From: Locusta migratoria
Taxonomy: Eukaryota > Arthropoda > Insecta > Orthoptera > Acrididae
Direction of reading: 5' to 3'
DNA: 64,000 nt
NCBI GenBank assembly: GCA_026315105.1
Contig: CM048750.1
Coordinates: 261,755,151-261,819,150, forward strand
Part shown: positions 21,700 to 33,231 of the stretch, in pieces
Position numbering within the stretch: position 1 is the stretch's first letter
How the letters are laid out: the number at the start of each line of letters is the position of its first letter
Translations under genes and position numbers: made by a program
Notes under the pieces: model-generated
What the model was told of the DNA's origin: nothing
The model's input: only the letters and a program-made list of their open reading frames with translations
Database searches by the model: none

Positions 21700-23260
21700 C
21701 GTATCGGAGGAGTCCTTGGTCTGTCAGTTAGAGGTGGGACTCCATCACCTCCAAAGGTCCGAGGCATTTTGCTCTGATTGTTGCCATCATGATATTGAAA
21801 TGCCTGGGAAGCAGGTTGCTAGCCTTTCCTGCCCAGGGCCCCACTGGGTTTTACCCCTAACGGTTGAGGGACTGACCGGTAGATTTGGTAGTCTTTGCCG
21901 TCTGAGCACAAAGGTGGCCACGACTCAGAATATGTTTTCCAATATGGAAACAGAAAAGATTGTAAAAAATATCGGGGTATCGTTTTAATTAGCGTTGTAG
22001 GCAAAATATTCTCAGGTGTTGTTGAAAGGAGAGTGCGAGTATTAATTGAGAACAAGTTGGATGAAAATCAGTGTGGGTTTAGACCTCTTAGAGGCTGTCA
22101 GGACCAGATCTTTAGCTTACGGTAGGTAATGGAAAAGTGCTATGAGTGGAACAGGGAATTGTATCTATGTTTCAAAGATCTAGAAAAGGCTTATGACTGT
22201 GTTCCTAGGAGGAAGCTACTGTCAGTTCTACAAGATTATGGTATAGGAGGCAAACTTCTGCAGGCAATTAAAGGGCTTTACATAGACTGTCAGGCAGCAG
22301 TTAGAGTAGATGGCAAATTAAGCTCATGGTTCAGGGGTAAGACAAGGCTGTAACCTGTCGCCACTGTTGTCTATACTATTCATGGATCATATGTTAAAAA
22401 CAGTAGACTGGCAGGGCGGGATTAAAATAGGTCAAAACAAAATAAGCAGTCTCGCATATGCAGATGACTTAGCTGTAATGGCCGATTCGATTGAAAGGTT
22501 GCAAACTTATTTTTCAGAACTCGATCAGAGGTGCAAGGATTATGATACGAAGATCAGCATCTTCAAAACGAAAGTAATGTCTGTGGGAAAGAGATTTAAA
22601 CAGATTAAGTGCCAAATAGGAGGAACAAAGTTAGAACAGGTAGACAGTTTCAAGTACCTCTGGATGTACTTTCTCACAGGATGGCAACATAGTGAAAGAA
22701 CTGGAATCGAGGTGCAGCAAAACTAATGCAGTGAGTGCTCAGCTAAGATCTACTCTCTTCTGCAAGAAGTAAGTAAGTACAAAGACTAAGTTAGCAGTGC
22801 ACCGCTCTATCTTTCGACCAACTTTGTTGTATGGGAGTGAGAGTTGGGTGGATACAGGGTACCTTATTCATAAGGTAGAGGTTACAGATATGAAAGTGGC
22901 AAGAATGATAGCAGGTACTAATAGATGGGATAAATGGCAGGAGTGTGTCCATAATGAGGAAATCAAAGAAAAACTGGGAATGAACACCATAGATGAAGCA
23001 CTTAGAGCGAACAGACTGAGATGGTGGGGTCATGTTACACGCATGGGAGAAGCAAGGTTACCTAAGAGACTCATGAGCTCGGCAGCGGAGGGTAATAGGA
23101 GTCGAGGCAGACCTTGAAGAAAGTACTTAGATTCGGTGCAGAATGATTTTGAAGTAAAAGGCATAACATCAGACGAAGCATCAATGTTAGCATTGAATAG
23201 GGGATGATGGAGGAATTTTATTAGAGGTACTATGCTCTAGACTAAACGCTGAAAAGCATA
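21700..23260 (+). mobile_element. Decayed LINE (reverse transcriptase part)
   Basis: Successive frames give CKKYRGIVLISVVGKIFSGV, ENKLDENQCGFRPLRGCQDQ, FKDLEKAYDCVPRRKLL (first RT Asp) and SSLAYADDLAVMAD (YADD at about 22455). The conserved C-terminal block follows (LYGSESW, VARMIAGTNRWDKWQE, RANRLRWWGHVTRM). The four main frames 21895-22125, 22129-22353, 22367-22726 and 22797-23117 are separated by stops and shifts. The clade is RTE-like or near CR1; I cannot decide. The 5' side (21700-21890) belongs to the element but is unclear. Confidence 0.8.
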
Positions 23261-23289
23261 ATCAGTCTCTAATGATCATGATGCTGATG

Positions 23290-24100
23290 GTGTATTTTTT
23301 TTTTTTATTTTTTTTTTTTTTGCGACAGGAACAATTTTCGTCATGAAACAATTCCGTGAAAGCCAGGCGAAGGTAATATCCCACCAGAGGCAGTTTTCGC
23401 CTCCGTTTTACTTTCAGCAGTCGAGACAAACTCCCCATGAAAGCTGGTTCCCCACCTCGCCCATATCGAGCTCGGAGCATTGAACACCTCTCGCGACTTT
23501 GGTTTCGCCTGTTTAGCTTTCACCAGCCCTCGCATCTGGAACCCGGCGCTTCACACAATTCCACCCGCACACTGTTATGTGTGGGGCGGAAAACAGCTTC
23601 CCAGGTGTGTGCTGTTCTTGCTGCTCCGATTCGTCCCCCGTACACTCACGCCGTCTGAGACAGGGCTTACGCTTAAAGCGTTACGCACTGTCCCGGAAAG
23701 TAATTAGAGATGGAACGCAGTGCCTACACGCCCCGGCGCCCAGGAAGCGCTGCGAAAAATTGTTACGTAAACTGCAGAAACAAAAGCCAGCTGCCTACTG
23801 CGTGAGAGGGCGGAGTGTGTGGGAGCAAAATGTTAAATGCTCTCACCCTCACTCACAATAGCCTCGAATTTTTATTCATGTGTTCTCCTATTGTTTCGCA
23901 ACATTATAGAGAACTTTTCGAGTCAGACGCTGGAGCAGAAACACGCGCCCTTACAAATTTGAAATTAAAAAATGTAGTCGTACAAAAATCACGCCAAATT
24001 AAAGACTCCGTTGCCACTGGAAGTAGCGAATGGAATAGAACTCACATTTGCAATACTGATTACAACTGCTTCATGATTATGTGTTAGTTGCGGTTAGTTA
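23290..24100. other. T-rich tract and unassigned GC-rich sequence
   Basis: A T-run at about 23288-23320 looks like the reversed tail of a retroposon. The following GC-richer 400 bases (open frames to 94 codons) match nothing I recognise and have no clear splice sites. Confidence 0.4.
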
Positions 24101-24104
24101 TTTA

Positions 24105-24390
24105 CGAGGTATGTCCACAAAGAAAGTTCCGTTTGGTTATATAAACCAAACGTAAACAGACACAGAAAAAAATTTACTGCATAAAAATCTGCAATTGTTC
24201 AACAACTTTTCTAAATAACTTCCGAAATTTAGTAGGCACTTGTCATAGCGTGGCACAAGTTTTTGTGTGCCTTCTTCATACAAGGTTGCCGCCTGTGTAT
24301 TCAACCATGTGGCAAACATGTTTTTACAGCTCATCATCGTTGAAGTGTTGACCACCAAGGACAGATTTTAGGTGTAAGAAGAGATGAAAG
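24105..24390 (-). pseudogene. mariner transposase C-terminus, left copy
   Basis: The minus strand reads the mariner tail: a leucine-rich stretch with a Gly-Gly-Gln-His block, WLNTQAATLYEEGTQKLVPR, then YDKCLLNFGSYLEK, and then the 3' UTR and TIR. A few stops and shifts are present. The catalytic part lies beyond the junction and is missing. Confidence 0.75.
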
Positions 24391-24419
24391 GAGTCTTCTT
24401 CTTCCCTTCACGTTGCCGC

Positions 24420-24912
24420 CCGACGTCACAAGGCGAATGTGACCAAACGACTCTTACGGGAATTTCACTGGGACGTGTTTGATCATCCTCCGTAGAGTCT
24501 CGCTCCTAGCGACTTTCTTCTTACACCTAAAACCTGTCCAAAAAATGTTCAAATGTTTGTTAAGCTTAAGGGACTTAACTACGGGGTCATCAGTCCCTAA
24601 ACTTACAAACTACTTATGAACTACCTACAACTAAGGACGGCACAAATATCTATGCCCGAGGGGGGATTCGAACCCCCGACCGTAGTGGCCGTGCAGACCG
24701 TGACTGAAGCGCCTCAGTCCCCTCGGCCACCGCGGTCGGCTAAAACCTGTCCATGGTGATCAACACTTCAGCGATGATGACGAGCTGAAATAACATGTTA
24801 ACACATGGTTGAATACAAAGGCGGCAACCTTCTACGAAGAAGGCATACAAGGACTTCTGCCACGCTATGACAAATGCCTACAAAATTTCGGAAGCTATGT
24901 AGAAAAGTAGTT
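24420..24912 (+). pseudogene. mariner transposase C-terminus, right copy, split by SINE
   Basis: The plus strand reads REFHWDVFDHPP before a stop, the third catalytic region of mariner. After the SINE (24541-24739) it continues with FYEEGIQGLLPRYDKCLQ and NFGSYVEK, ending at a stop near 24910. The SINE duplicated 14 bp of coding sequence. The N-terminal half is absent. Confidence 0.78.
24527..24753 (-). mobile_element. SINE family A with 14-bp TSD
   Basis: Body 24541-24739 on the minus strand. The perfect direct repeats CTAAAACCTGTCCA lie at 24527-24540 and 24740-24753. The insertion is younger than the mariner copy it interrupts. Confidence 0.95.
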
Positions 24913-25259
24913 TAATAGTTGCATATGTTTGTATCATAAATATTTTTTCTGTATCTGTACACGTTTGTTTTATATAACCAAACGGAACTTACTTTGTGGA
25001 CATACGTCGTATTTAAAAATAATGAAAAACAAGTCAGTCAGCGAGGCCATTCTATCCGGCCGAATTCCTTCATTTTTGTTTCAAACTAAATGAATCCATC
25101 CACAGATTTTTCCTCAAGTAACAGAATTTACTTAACTCTCCATTCCTTTATTTATACACAAACGTGATATCCTGATGGCCTTGTCGTGGATATTTTAATC
25201 GATTTGTTTTGCGATATCTTCGTTCTAATTAAGGTACGCAGTCTTTTTTATTATTTATT

Positions 25260-25260
<1 letters not shown>

Positions 25261-25318
<58 letters not shown>

Positions 25319-25460
25319 GAAAGAACGCTCAACGGATCGACACCTTTCATTTGCGCTTTTAAAACTTGCATTGATTGATTCTGAAGAAAATTATGACACA
25401 CACATATGCCCAGGGGAGGACTCGAACCTCCGGCGGGAACGTAGAATGTCGCAGCCATTT
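25261..25460 (-). mobile_element. SINE (other tRNA head) with 56-nt poly(A)
   Basis: On the minus strand a tRNA-like T arm (GGAGGTTCGAGTCCTCC) at about 25412-25432 is followed by a 90-base body and an uninterrupted poly(A), seen as 56 T at 25261-25316. The 5' head is incomplete. The long pure tail suggests a recent insertion. Confidence 0.7.
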
Positions 25461-25611
25461 CGTCAAACAGTTGTAATATGCCATTAATGTCCTAATCAGC
25501 CCAATCTCTATCATAGACTGAGAAATCTTTCTACAAACAAATCCAATAATTCCGCCAAACTCAGTCTCCGCAGTATCGTTTACACCCTTGTTAGTCCATA
25601 TACCAGGGTTG

Positions 25612-25690
25612 GAACTTAAATCTACATCTACATGGGATACTCTGCAAATCTCATGTAAGTGCCTGGCAGAGGGTTCATCGAACCACATTT
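25612..25690 (-). mobile_element. CR1-like LINE, 3' end only
   Basis: This is the reversed copy of the 3' end found at 32521-32577 and 38213-38280 (CTCTGCCAGGCACTTA, GCAGAGTATCCCATGTAGAT). It is cut abruptly at 25690 by the Tc1 fragment. Confidence 0.75.
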
Positions 25691-25692
25691 AT

Positions 25693-26599
25693 ACAGGCAT
25701 CTTATCCACATGGCTGTAACGGATCGTGCAGCCACGTCTCGATCCCTGAGTCAACAGATGCGGACATTTGCAAGACAATAACCATCTGGACGAACAGTTC
25801 GACGACGTTTGCAGCAGCATGGACCATCAGCTCAGAGACCATGGTTGCGGTTACCCTTGACACTGCATCACAGACAGTAGTGCCTCCTATGTTGTACGCA
25901 ACGACGAACCTTGCTGCACGAATGGCAAAACGTCATTTTTTCGGATGAATCCAGGTTCTGTTTACAGCATCATGATGGTCCCATCCATGTTTGCAGGCAT
26001 CGCGATGGACACACATTGGAAGCGTATATTCGTCATCGCTATACTGGTGTATCACCCGGCGTGATGGTATGGGATACCATTGGTTACATGTCGCGGTCAC
26101 CTCTTGTTCGCATCGACGGCACTTACATTTCAGATGTGTTACGACGCGTGGCTCTACCCTTCATTCTATCCCTACGGATCCCTACATTTCAGCAGGATAA
26201 TGCAAAACCGCAAGTTGCAGGTCCTGTACGAGTCTTTCTGGGTACGGAAAATGTTGGAATGCTGCCCTGGCCAGCACATTCTGCATTTCACCAATTGAAA
26301 ACGTCTGGTCAATGGTGGCCGAACAACTTGCTCGTCATCGTGTTATCGTGTTGAAGATGCATGGGCATCTGTATCTGTACACGCCATCCAAGCTCTGTTT
26401 GGCTCAATGCCCAGGCGTATCAAGGCCGTTATTACGGCCGGAGATGGTTGTTCTGGGTACTGATTTATCAGGATCTATGCACCCAAATTGCGTGAAAATG
26501 TAATCACATGTCAGTCCTAGTATAATATATTTGTTCAATGAATACCCGTTTATCAATCTGTATTTCTTCTTGGTGTAGCTGTTTTAATGGTCAGTAGCG
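25693..26599 (+). mobile_element. Tc1-like transposon, 5'-truncated
   Basis: The copy starts in the transposase DNA-binding region and keeps the catalytic part: WQNVIFSDESRFCLQHHDG (first Asp), FQQDNAKP (second Asp) and the Glu region KTSGQWW, in shifted frames. It ends with the right TIR at 26599 before TA. It is a pseudogene, with the main frame 25911-26354. Confidence 0.85.
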
Positions 26600-27164
26600 T
26601 AACTAGTGTGTCTTCAGAGTGCAGGAGCAGCACTCTATATCAATACGGCGATGCGCAAGGCTAGAGAGACACTCCACACACACACACACACACACACTCA
26701 CACTCAATCATTCAAAGCCGATGTCAGTTAGGGAGAACACAATTCAGCATATAAAATATCACGAAAGTATTAAAAGAAAAAGGTGCGATACTGGAGAGTC
26801 ATGTAATGGTTTCCATAAGTAAGTTACATAGTTGTATGGTAACAAAATAAAAGTTTTACTCAATGAATAACAAGAAACAGGTCTACAGCATTATGTGGAC
26901 GTGTTTCAGGGTGAGGATTAAAATAAAATGGCCAACCAAGTTTGAATCCACCGGTATTCTAGTCGACTGTCTTGATTCATATATAGCACCCAGCTATGTT
27001 TGTCAATAAACGTAACCATTAAATTTACCTGAAAATTACCTGAGATGGTAGACGTATAAGCAATAGATAGGAGAGCGATCTCTGCAAATTTTTCGCCAAA
27101 AATGCTTCGTAAACATGCCTTATATCAAAATAATAAAATTTAAAAAAAAAAAAAAAAAAGTCAA
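26600..27164. other. CA microsatellite and unassigned sequence
   Basis: A (CA)n tract lies at about 26678-26700. The rest, including an A-run near 27140, shows nothing I can identify. Confidence 0.5.
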
Positions 27165-27383
27165 GCAGTTGTAAGAATGGTGGTTTTAATGAGACCTCAC
27201 CATGGTTTAAACAGGTTAAGGTATGTGTTCTTCCGAAGTACCTGTGACCTAAAACAATTTTGTAATATAATTTACAAACTCGTAATCATAATTGCAAATG
27301 TAGGCTTTCGCAGCCGTTGTCACCGTCAATAAAAGTCTTCGGACTATGAGACCGCGTCGTCATTTTTATAAAATCTACCGACG

Positions 27384-27415
27384 TTTCGGCCACTGTTGCT
27401 AGTGGCCTTCATCAG
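27384..27415 (-). other. CTGANGA/GAAA motif, 7-bp stem
   Basis: The minus strand reads CTGATGAA, stem GGCCACT/AGTGGCC with a six-base loop, then GAAACGTCGGTA. It is the left member of a mirror pair. Confidence 0.75.
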
Positions 27416-27611
27416 GGTCTGTGTCTGACTGCTGAATGTGAGATAGCTTGTGATTAAATAATTGTGGAAATAGCGGTTTGAGGAAGAGGTTGAGGAATGT
27501 TGATCTTAACCAATAAAGAAGACCAACATCCCTCTACCTCTTCCACAAACCGCTATCAGCACACTTACACAAGTCACAAGCTATCTCACATTCAGCAGTC
27601 AGACACAGACC

Positions 27612-27644
27612 CTGATGAAGGCCGCCTGTAACAGTGGCCGAAAC
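27612..27644 (+). other. CTGANGA/GAAA motif, mirror partner
   Basis: The plus strand reads CTGATGAA, stem GGCC/GGCC with an inner CTG/CAG, then GAAACGTCGGTA. It mirrors 27384-27415. Confidence 0.75.
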
Positions 27645-27945
27645 GTCGGTAGATTTTATAAAAATGACAACGCGATCGTAATCATAAAGTACAAAAAGTC
27701 CAGAACTAGTCATCATGTGAAGACTATTGTCTAAAATGAGAGCGGTAATGCAAATGCATCGTTAAAATTAGCTAACAGAATAGAAACTAGTACTTAATAC
27801 CACTTTGTAAATTACGTTATCAGATTGTTTTAGGTCACATGTACTTCTGAAGAAGATAGGTTTAAACAGGTAGAAATAATGATAAAGGTTTATTAAAACC
27901 ACTATTCTTACAACTGGTTGCCTGAATTTTTAATTTTATTAATTT

Positions 27946-28648
27946 GCTATCCTTCTGACCGTTTCTACGGCGCGACCATGTTTAAAACATTCCTAAGATC
28001 GTTACAAAAACGACACTAAATGCTAATTAAGACACTCTGAATGTTTATGAAACGAAAAATGGGCGCAGTCTTTACTGTTTATTTCCAAAATAGTTGCAGT
28101 AGCATCCGTCAGCACGTGTATGCACTAATTAGCAAATCTGTACTGGATTTACGCTTCAGGAAACTGGACGAAAAGAAATTCTGGCTGACTGAGGAGCACC
28201 TGAAAATTCTTGCACTGAATTCACATTCGTCTTTAATTAAGCAAACTCAAGAGAGCCTACATCTGAAATGACTCGTCACACTGAACCAGAGATAGCTCGT
28301 TTAGTTGAGCAACCGACGTTCATAGTTGACATCATGCACTATCAGAATCTCGTAGTTTACAGCGAACCGTCAGTTCTTTACACGATTTCCCTGAGCACAA
28401 AAACTCGCCGACTGCATTACTGGAAGTGTCCAGTAACGTAACAAATGCGCGATATCGTTGCATTTTTTCCCTCCAACAGATCCACAAACAGCAATAGCAA
28501 CTAATTGGCACTCCAGGCCGTGCGTTATTTCTAGAAATTATATCTTTCATTGGACTCGTCATTCATCACGTAGAGCACCAATTTGCGCACTCACTGATCA
28601 ATAAGTACTTTCCTTGCAAACTCGCGCTGAATGATAGCAACGGATAGA
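27946..28648. other. No recognisable feature
   Basis: Open frames of 76 codons on either strand (28041-28271, 28332-28562) match nothing I know. Intronic. Confidence 0.45.
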
Positions 28649-28867
28649 CTGTACCGTTGATGTTTCAAATGTTTGTATAGCTTATGGGACTTAACTAAGG
28701 GGCCATCAGTCCCTAAACATACAAACTACTTATGAACTAGCTAACACTAAGGACGGCACAAATATCCATGCCCGAGGAGGGATTCGAACCCCCGACCGTA
28801 GTGGCCGTGCAGACCGTGACTGGCGCGCCGCAGTCTCCTCGGCCACCGCGGCCGGCTGTACAGTTGA
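28649..28867 (-). mobile_element. SINE family A with 12-bp TSD
   Basis: Body 28661-28855, minus strand. CTGTACCGTTGA (28649-28660) and CTGTACAGTTGA (28856-28867) flank it with one mismatch. Confidence 0.92.
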
Positions 28868-29682
28868 GCCCGATTTTCATATGTTTCTATTAATTGAAAA
28901 CCTACAACGGTTTTCCGAGAAGGAGACTGCTTGGATGGGTATCAAAATCTTTAAAGAGATAGTGGTTTGTCTAGTAATCACATTTACAGAGTAAAGTTAT
29001 ACATTCTCTTCGTGCATAATCTATTGTAAGGTACGTGAAGCAAATAAGGCCCACCTAACGTTTAGGAATTTCGTATTCAGTACGTGTAAGTGATAATATT
29101 CCTAGATCGTACGTGCAACATCCTACAACTATATTCATTTTAAAAATAAATTAAAATGGACAGTTTATGTAATTAATATCATCACTTTAAAGAAAATGTT
29201 TAACCCCTGTAAGTGGGCCTTGTTAGGGAGACCCTGTTCCTAATATGGCCCGTAGCCACATCTAGCTCATATTAACATTTTGAGGCACGCAAATAGCAGG
29301 AAAACTGTTGGAATACACTGCAAGAGTTGTATTGTAATTTTATTTTCGACATAAGTGGAATGAGATGATAAATAGGATTTTAAATTTACATTTTCTTACA
29401 AACGCTTCATACAGTAATATTGGAAACTTACTTATTGGTTATTAACTCTTAAGATTAAATTTAATAATCAGCAACCAACATTGTTTTGACAGCAGTAATT
29501 TTTCTTATCGTATGTTAATAGGAACGTAAGTCAATCATTACATTTTCTATGATGGGCCTTATTGGGAACAAACCGTTTAAAGCTCGCGTGTGTTTATTGT
29601 TAAAAAAAACGTTTTTTTGGATGATTATGCCACTATCATAATATAGCACAATTTTCTGTACACATATACATACTTACCAGTG
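28868..29682. other. No recognisable feature
   Basis: AT-rich intronic sequence of about 800 bases without domains, TIRs or tRNA-like boxes. Confidence 0.45.
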
Positions 29683-29879
29683 CCGGCCGCGGTGGGCGAG
29701 GGGACTGCGGCGCGCCAGTCACGTTCTGCACTGCCACTACGGTCGGGCGTTCGAATTCCCCCTCTGGCATGGATATTTGTGCCGTCCTTAGGATTAGCTA
29801 GTTCATAAGTAGTTTGTAAGTTTAGGGACTGATGACCCCGTAGTTTAGTCCCATAGGCTCTACAAACAGTTGCTGTTCT

Positions 29880-29917
<38 letters not shown>
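29683..29917 (+). mobile_element. SINE family A followed by a T-run
   Basis: Body 29683-29868 with several changes in the A box region and an intact B box core (GTTCGAATTCC). A 35-base T-run (29883-29917) follows. No clear target duplication. Confidence 0.85.
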
Positions 29918-29920
<3 letters not shown>

Positions 29921-30848
29921 ACTACAAATGCTTCATGAACGAAGCAACTGCATTAGATGAAACGTATCGTGAAAATAAGAAGCAGGAAGCAGCCCTCCTT
30001 CGTTGAACGCCGTAGCACAACTGAAAGTAAAATATCCAGCACGAGAGAGGGTGGGGAAGTAGTTGTTGCCTTGTCTACTAGTTGTTACAAGGTATCATTA
30101 CCAACGACGTTCAGCGCTGTTTTCAAACTTTCTATGCTAGAAAACGAGAGTAGTTTTTATCAGGAACCGGGCCTTATTTGGTGAATGTACCTTATTTCTT
30201 TAGTACGGAACTGAGTCAGCAGCGTAGAGAAATCCCATATGACATTATAACCATAGCGTCAGAAACCAAGTAACATTTAAGTACTTGTAAGACAAATATT
30301 TAAAATTAGTAAGATCGTTAAGGAAGCAACAATTTAAATGAAAATTTAGTACCCGTGCATCACGTCACGTGTTAGAATTTTACGATACACTCTTTACTTT
30401 TAGACGTGAAGTTCGAAGTATACTTCCTGTATACAGAAGCAATATCACACTCATCTCACGTATGAGATACGAATTCCTTAAATCAGACCCTCCCCCCCCC
30501 CTCACTACAGATATATCTTGTATGTGTATGGCTTATTGTGTTTCTTATAATTTATCTTAGACAATATTTGCTACAATAAAAGCGACACTCTACCACTTGG
30601 GCTGTAATTTTTATTAAGACTTTCCGTAATTACCCAGCAAATTTCAGCTAACGCTGCCAGTTTCGAGTGTTACTCTGATAAAAGGAATGGATAGCGATAT
30701 GCAAATATATAGGTGGCGGTAGTGTCGCGTTTTAAGCAGAAAATGCAATGAGTGATTCTATGCTGAGAAGACTAGTTGGACAATTCAAGGAAGGACGTGA
30801 TCAAGTGTACGAGAACCACTACTATTTACTTGCTTTCCTGTACCACTC
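29918..30848. other. No recognisable feature
   Basis: Intronic, AT-rich, with a C-run near 30490. Short open frames only. Confidence 0.45.
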
Positions 30849-31075
30849 TCTTATAGAAAATTGCCGCGGCGGAGTGGCCGAGCGCATTGAGGCGCAATGC
30901 TGTGTTGCGCGAGGCCGTTCCCCGTCGGGGCTTCGAATTCCCCCTCGGACATGGATGTTTATGCTCTCTTTAGTATAAGTTAGTTCATAAGTAGTTTGTA
31001 AGTTTAGGGACTGATGACCCCGCAAATAACTCCCATAAGCTTTACAAACATTTAAACATTTTCTTATAGAAAATT
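30849..31075 (+). mobile_element. SINE family B with 14-bp TSD
   Basis: Body 30863-31061. The head differs from family A (GGAGTGGCCGAGCGCATTGAGG, GGGGCTTCGAATTCC) but the 3' body (GTAGTTTGTAAGTTTAGGGA) is the same. TCTTATAGAAAATT flanks it at 30849-30862 and 31062-31075, perfect. Confidence 0.93.
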
Positions 31076-31424
31076 CCCCTTATAAACCAAAGTTGACCAT
31101 CCCTCTTCCCCACGACTGTCCTTATAATATGTCCGTTCCATTTCATATCGCAGTGCAGCGTTAGGCGTGGAAAATTTGGGGGCTGTGATCTTGGGGTATA
31201 CCAACGGGTAGCGGCTTCGAGACCCGGTCGGATCATGAAATTTTGCAGTCTGCGTTTTAACTCATTTTCAACTCTCAAGGATGTGACGGGTCACCAGAAA
31301 CAAAACGTGACTCGGATTCCATTTAAACTGTAGATCTCCTTCCCCGGTTGGATAACTGTGGTAGGTTGAAGAGACGCAAATCGCCGAAGTGCCGAAGTGG
31401 AGTCCGATTGAAAGACTTGCAACA
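31076..31424. other. tRNA-like remnant and unassigned sequence
   Basis: A degenerate tRNA-like stretch around 31180-31240 reads as an old SINE head. Nothing else identifiable. Confidence 0.35.
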
Positions 31425-32578
31425 GAAAAGATGAGTGCTATCGACAAGGCTTCTCACTCGAAGTGATGAGTGCTATCGACGAGGGTTCTCAAATTGATTC
31501 CGTATTTCTTGATTTCCAGAAGGCTTTTGACACCGTGCTTCACAAACGGCTTTTAATCAAATTGCGTGGTTATGGTACATCGCCTCGAATTTGCGACTGG
31601 ATAGGGGATTTCCTGTCAGAGAGGAGACAATTTGTAGTAATCGATGGCAAGGCATCGGACCAAAACAGAGGTGATATAGAACGTTCCACAGGGTAGTGTC
31701 ATTGGTCCTCTGCTGTTACTTATTTACATAAACGATTTGGGAGAAAATCTAAGCAGCTCTCTTAGGTTGTTTGAAGACGACGCCGTCATTTACCGTCTAG
31801 TAAAATCATCTGAAGATCAAAACCAACTACTGAACGATCTAATTAAGATATCACTATGGTGTAAAAATTGGCGATTGACTCTAAATAATGCGAAGTGTGA
31901 AGTCGTCCACATGAGTACGAAAAGAAATCCGTTAAACTTCGTTTACAAGATAAATCAGTCAAACGTGAAGGCAGTAGACTCTACAAAATATCTAGGAATT
32001 ACTATTAGTTCAGACTTAAATTGGAAAGAACACGGAGATAATGTCATGGGAAAGGCGAACCAGAGATTGCGTTTTACTGGCAGAACTCTTAAAATATATA
32101 ACAGAACTACTAGACTGCATGCACTACACTTGTCCGTTCTTTTTTGGAATATTGCTGGCCAGTGTGGGATCCTTATCATGTGGGTTTAACGGAAGACATC
32201 GAAAGAGTCCACAGAAGGGCAGCTTGTTTTGTATTGTCACGATACAGGGGAGACAGCGTCACGGAAATGATACCGGATCTGGGATGGGAATCATTACAGC
32301 AACGGCGCTTATCGCTGCGGCGTGGGCTACCTACGAAACTCCAATCACCACGATTTTCCTCCGAATGCGAAAATATATTGTTGACTCCCACTTACATAGG
32401 TAGAAATGACCATCGGTATAAAATACGGGAAAACAAGAGCTCGAACGGAGAGATTCAGGTGTCCTTTCTTCCCGCGCGCAATTCGAGAATGGCGTGGAAG
32501 ATAAATAGTATAAAGGCGGTTCGATGAACCCTCTGCCAGGCACTTAAATGTGATTTGCAGAGTATCCCATGTAGATCA
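31425..32578 (+). mobile_element. CR1-like LINE, 5'-truncated
   Basis: Frames give the RT core FLDFQKAFDTVLHKRLL, an F-E-D-D-A-V form of the catalytic YADD (31771 on), LTLNNAKCEVVHMSTKRN, and KYLGITISSDLNWKEH. The characteristic tail is WDPYHVGLTEDIERVHRRAA. Frameshifts near 31690 and 32140 break it. The 3' end is GCAGAGTATCCCATGTAGAT. A second copy lies at 37675-38282 and a reversed 3' end at 25612-25690. Confidence 0.82.
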
Positions 32579-32689
32579 CTGAGCCACAAGAAATTACTAT
32601 TATTATTGCTATTATCAAACATGTTATTGAAAGATCTGTCACACACAAATAGTGAGCGATTAAGAGGGTGATAGCGCAGGATAAGACAA

Positions 32690-33040
32690 TCTGGTGGTGA
32701 GGCTCCCCCAGTGCTCATCGTTGTGGGTCGTTCAGCCATCGCCCCCGCCTACCTACTCGGCAGAGGGAGGGTCTCCTGTTTACGGTAGCCGGCACGCTTT
32801 GTCCCGGCCTGGTTTACGACTTGGGCTACCCAGAAGCGACTGCCAGCGTCGCGTGCGTCACCGTAGTTTACGTATCGGAGGTCGTCAATGCCGAGCTCGG
32901 CGCCCTTTGTGGTCACAGAGAGGGAGCTCAGAAGGCAGCTGTTGGCCAGCGAGTTCTCAACGGTTGCCTCGTGGCTACAGGAAATGGCTCTGGCACTCGA
33001 GCTAAACGCCGTTTCCACATCTACATTCATACTAAGCAAA
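32690..33040 (-). other. Unidentified GC-rich open frame
   Basis: The minus-strand frame 33039-32749 (96 codons) reads like coding sequence: ISCSHEATVENSLANSC, SLSVTTKGAELGIDDL, RFWVAQVVNQAG. It has no domain I can name. It could be a piece of an unfamiliar transposon protein or of an LTR-element gag. Base composition is clearly richer in GC and CpG than the flanks. No convincing splice sites. Confidence 0.4.
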
Positions 33041-33203
33041 AACCTGACACACCCGTAATACTGCAGATATAGCTGATGGTGCAGTATGTAGATAGTATGT
33101 ATAGTAGTAGTAAAAATTCACAGGGCGACCAGTAGTTTCAAAATAATATATTATTATTCCTTCAAACCGTCTTGATTGCAAATTTTTTATTAGTTAATGA
33201 CGC

Positions 33204-33231
33204 GTTTCGCCCTTTAGCAGGGCATCTTCAG
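33204..33231 (-). other. CTGANGA/GAAA motif, 5-bp stem
   Basis: The minus strand reads CTGAAGAT, stem GCCCT/AGGGC, then GAAACGCGTC. It is the left arm of the 845-bp palindrome. Confidence 0.75.

Larger units (their letters stand above)
24103..25011. mobile_element. Mirrored pair of mariner 3' ends
   Basis: Both outer ends carry the same mariner-type terminal sequence pointing outward (left GTATGTCCACAAAGAAAGTT; right its mirror), flanked by TA at 24103-24104 and 25010-25011. The left part encodes the transposase C-terminus on the minus strand, the right part on the plus strand. The interior joins them head to head near 24375. A SINE splits the right part. This structure has two ends that transposase could recognise but no complete gene. 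Confidence 0.75.
27166..27945. repeat. Palindrome nested in a palindrome
   Basis: The outer arms (about 27166-27300 and 27780-27945) are diverged inverted copies sharing TTGTTTTAGGTCAC and GGTTTTAAT ... CTTAC stretches. Inside lies a younger inverted repeat with arms of about 170 bp (27310-27500 and 27520-27690), which share TAGATTTTATAAAAATGAC and AGACACAGACC. Each inner arm carries one CTGATGA/GAAAC motif near its outer end. Confidence 0.8.
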
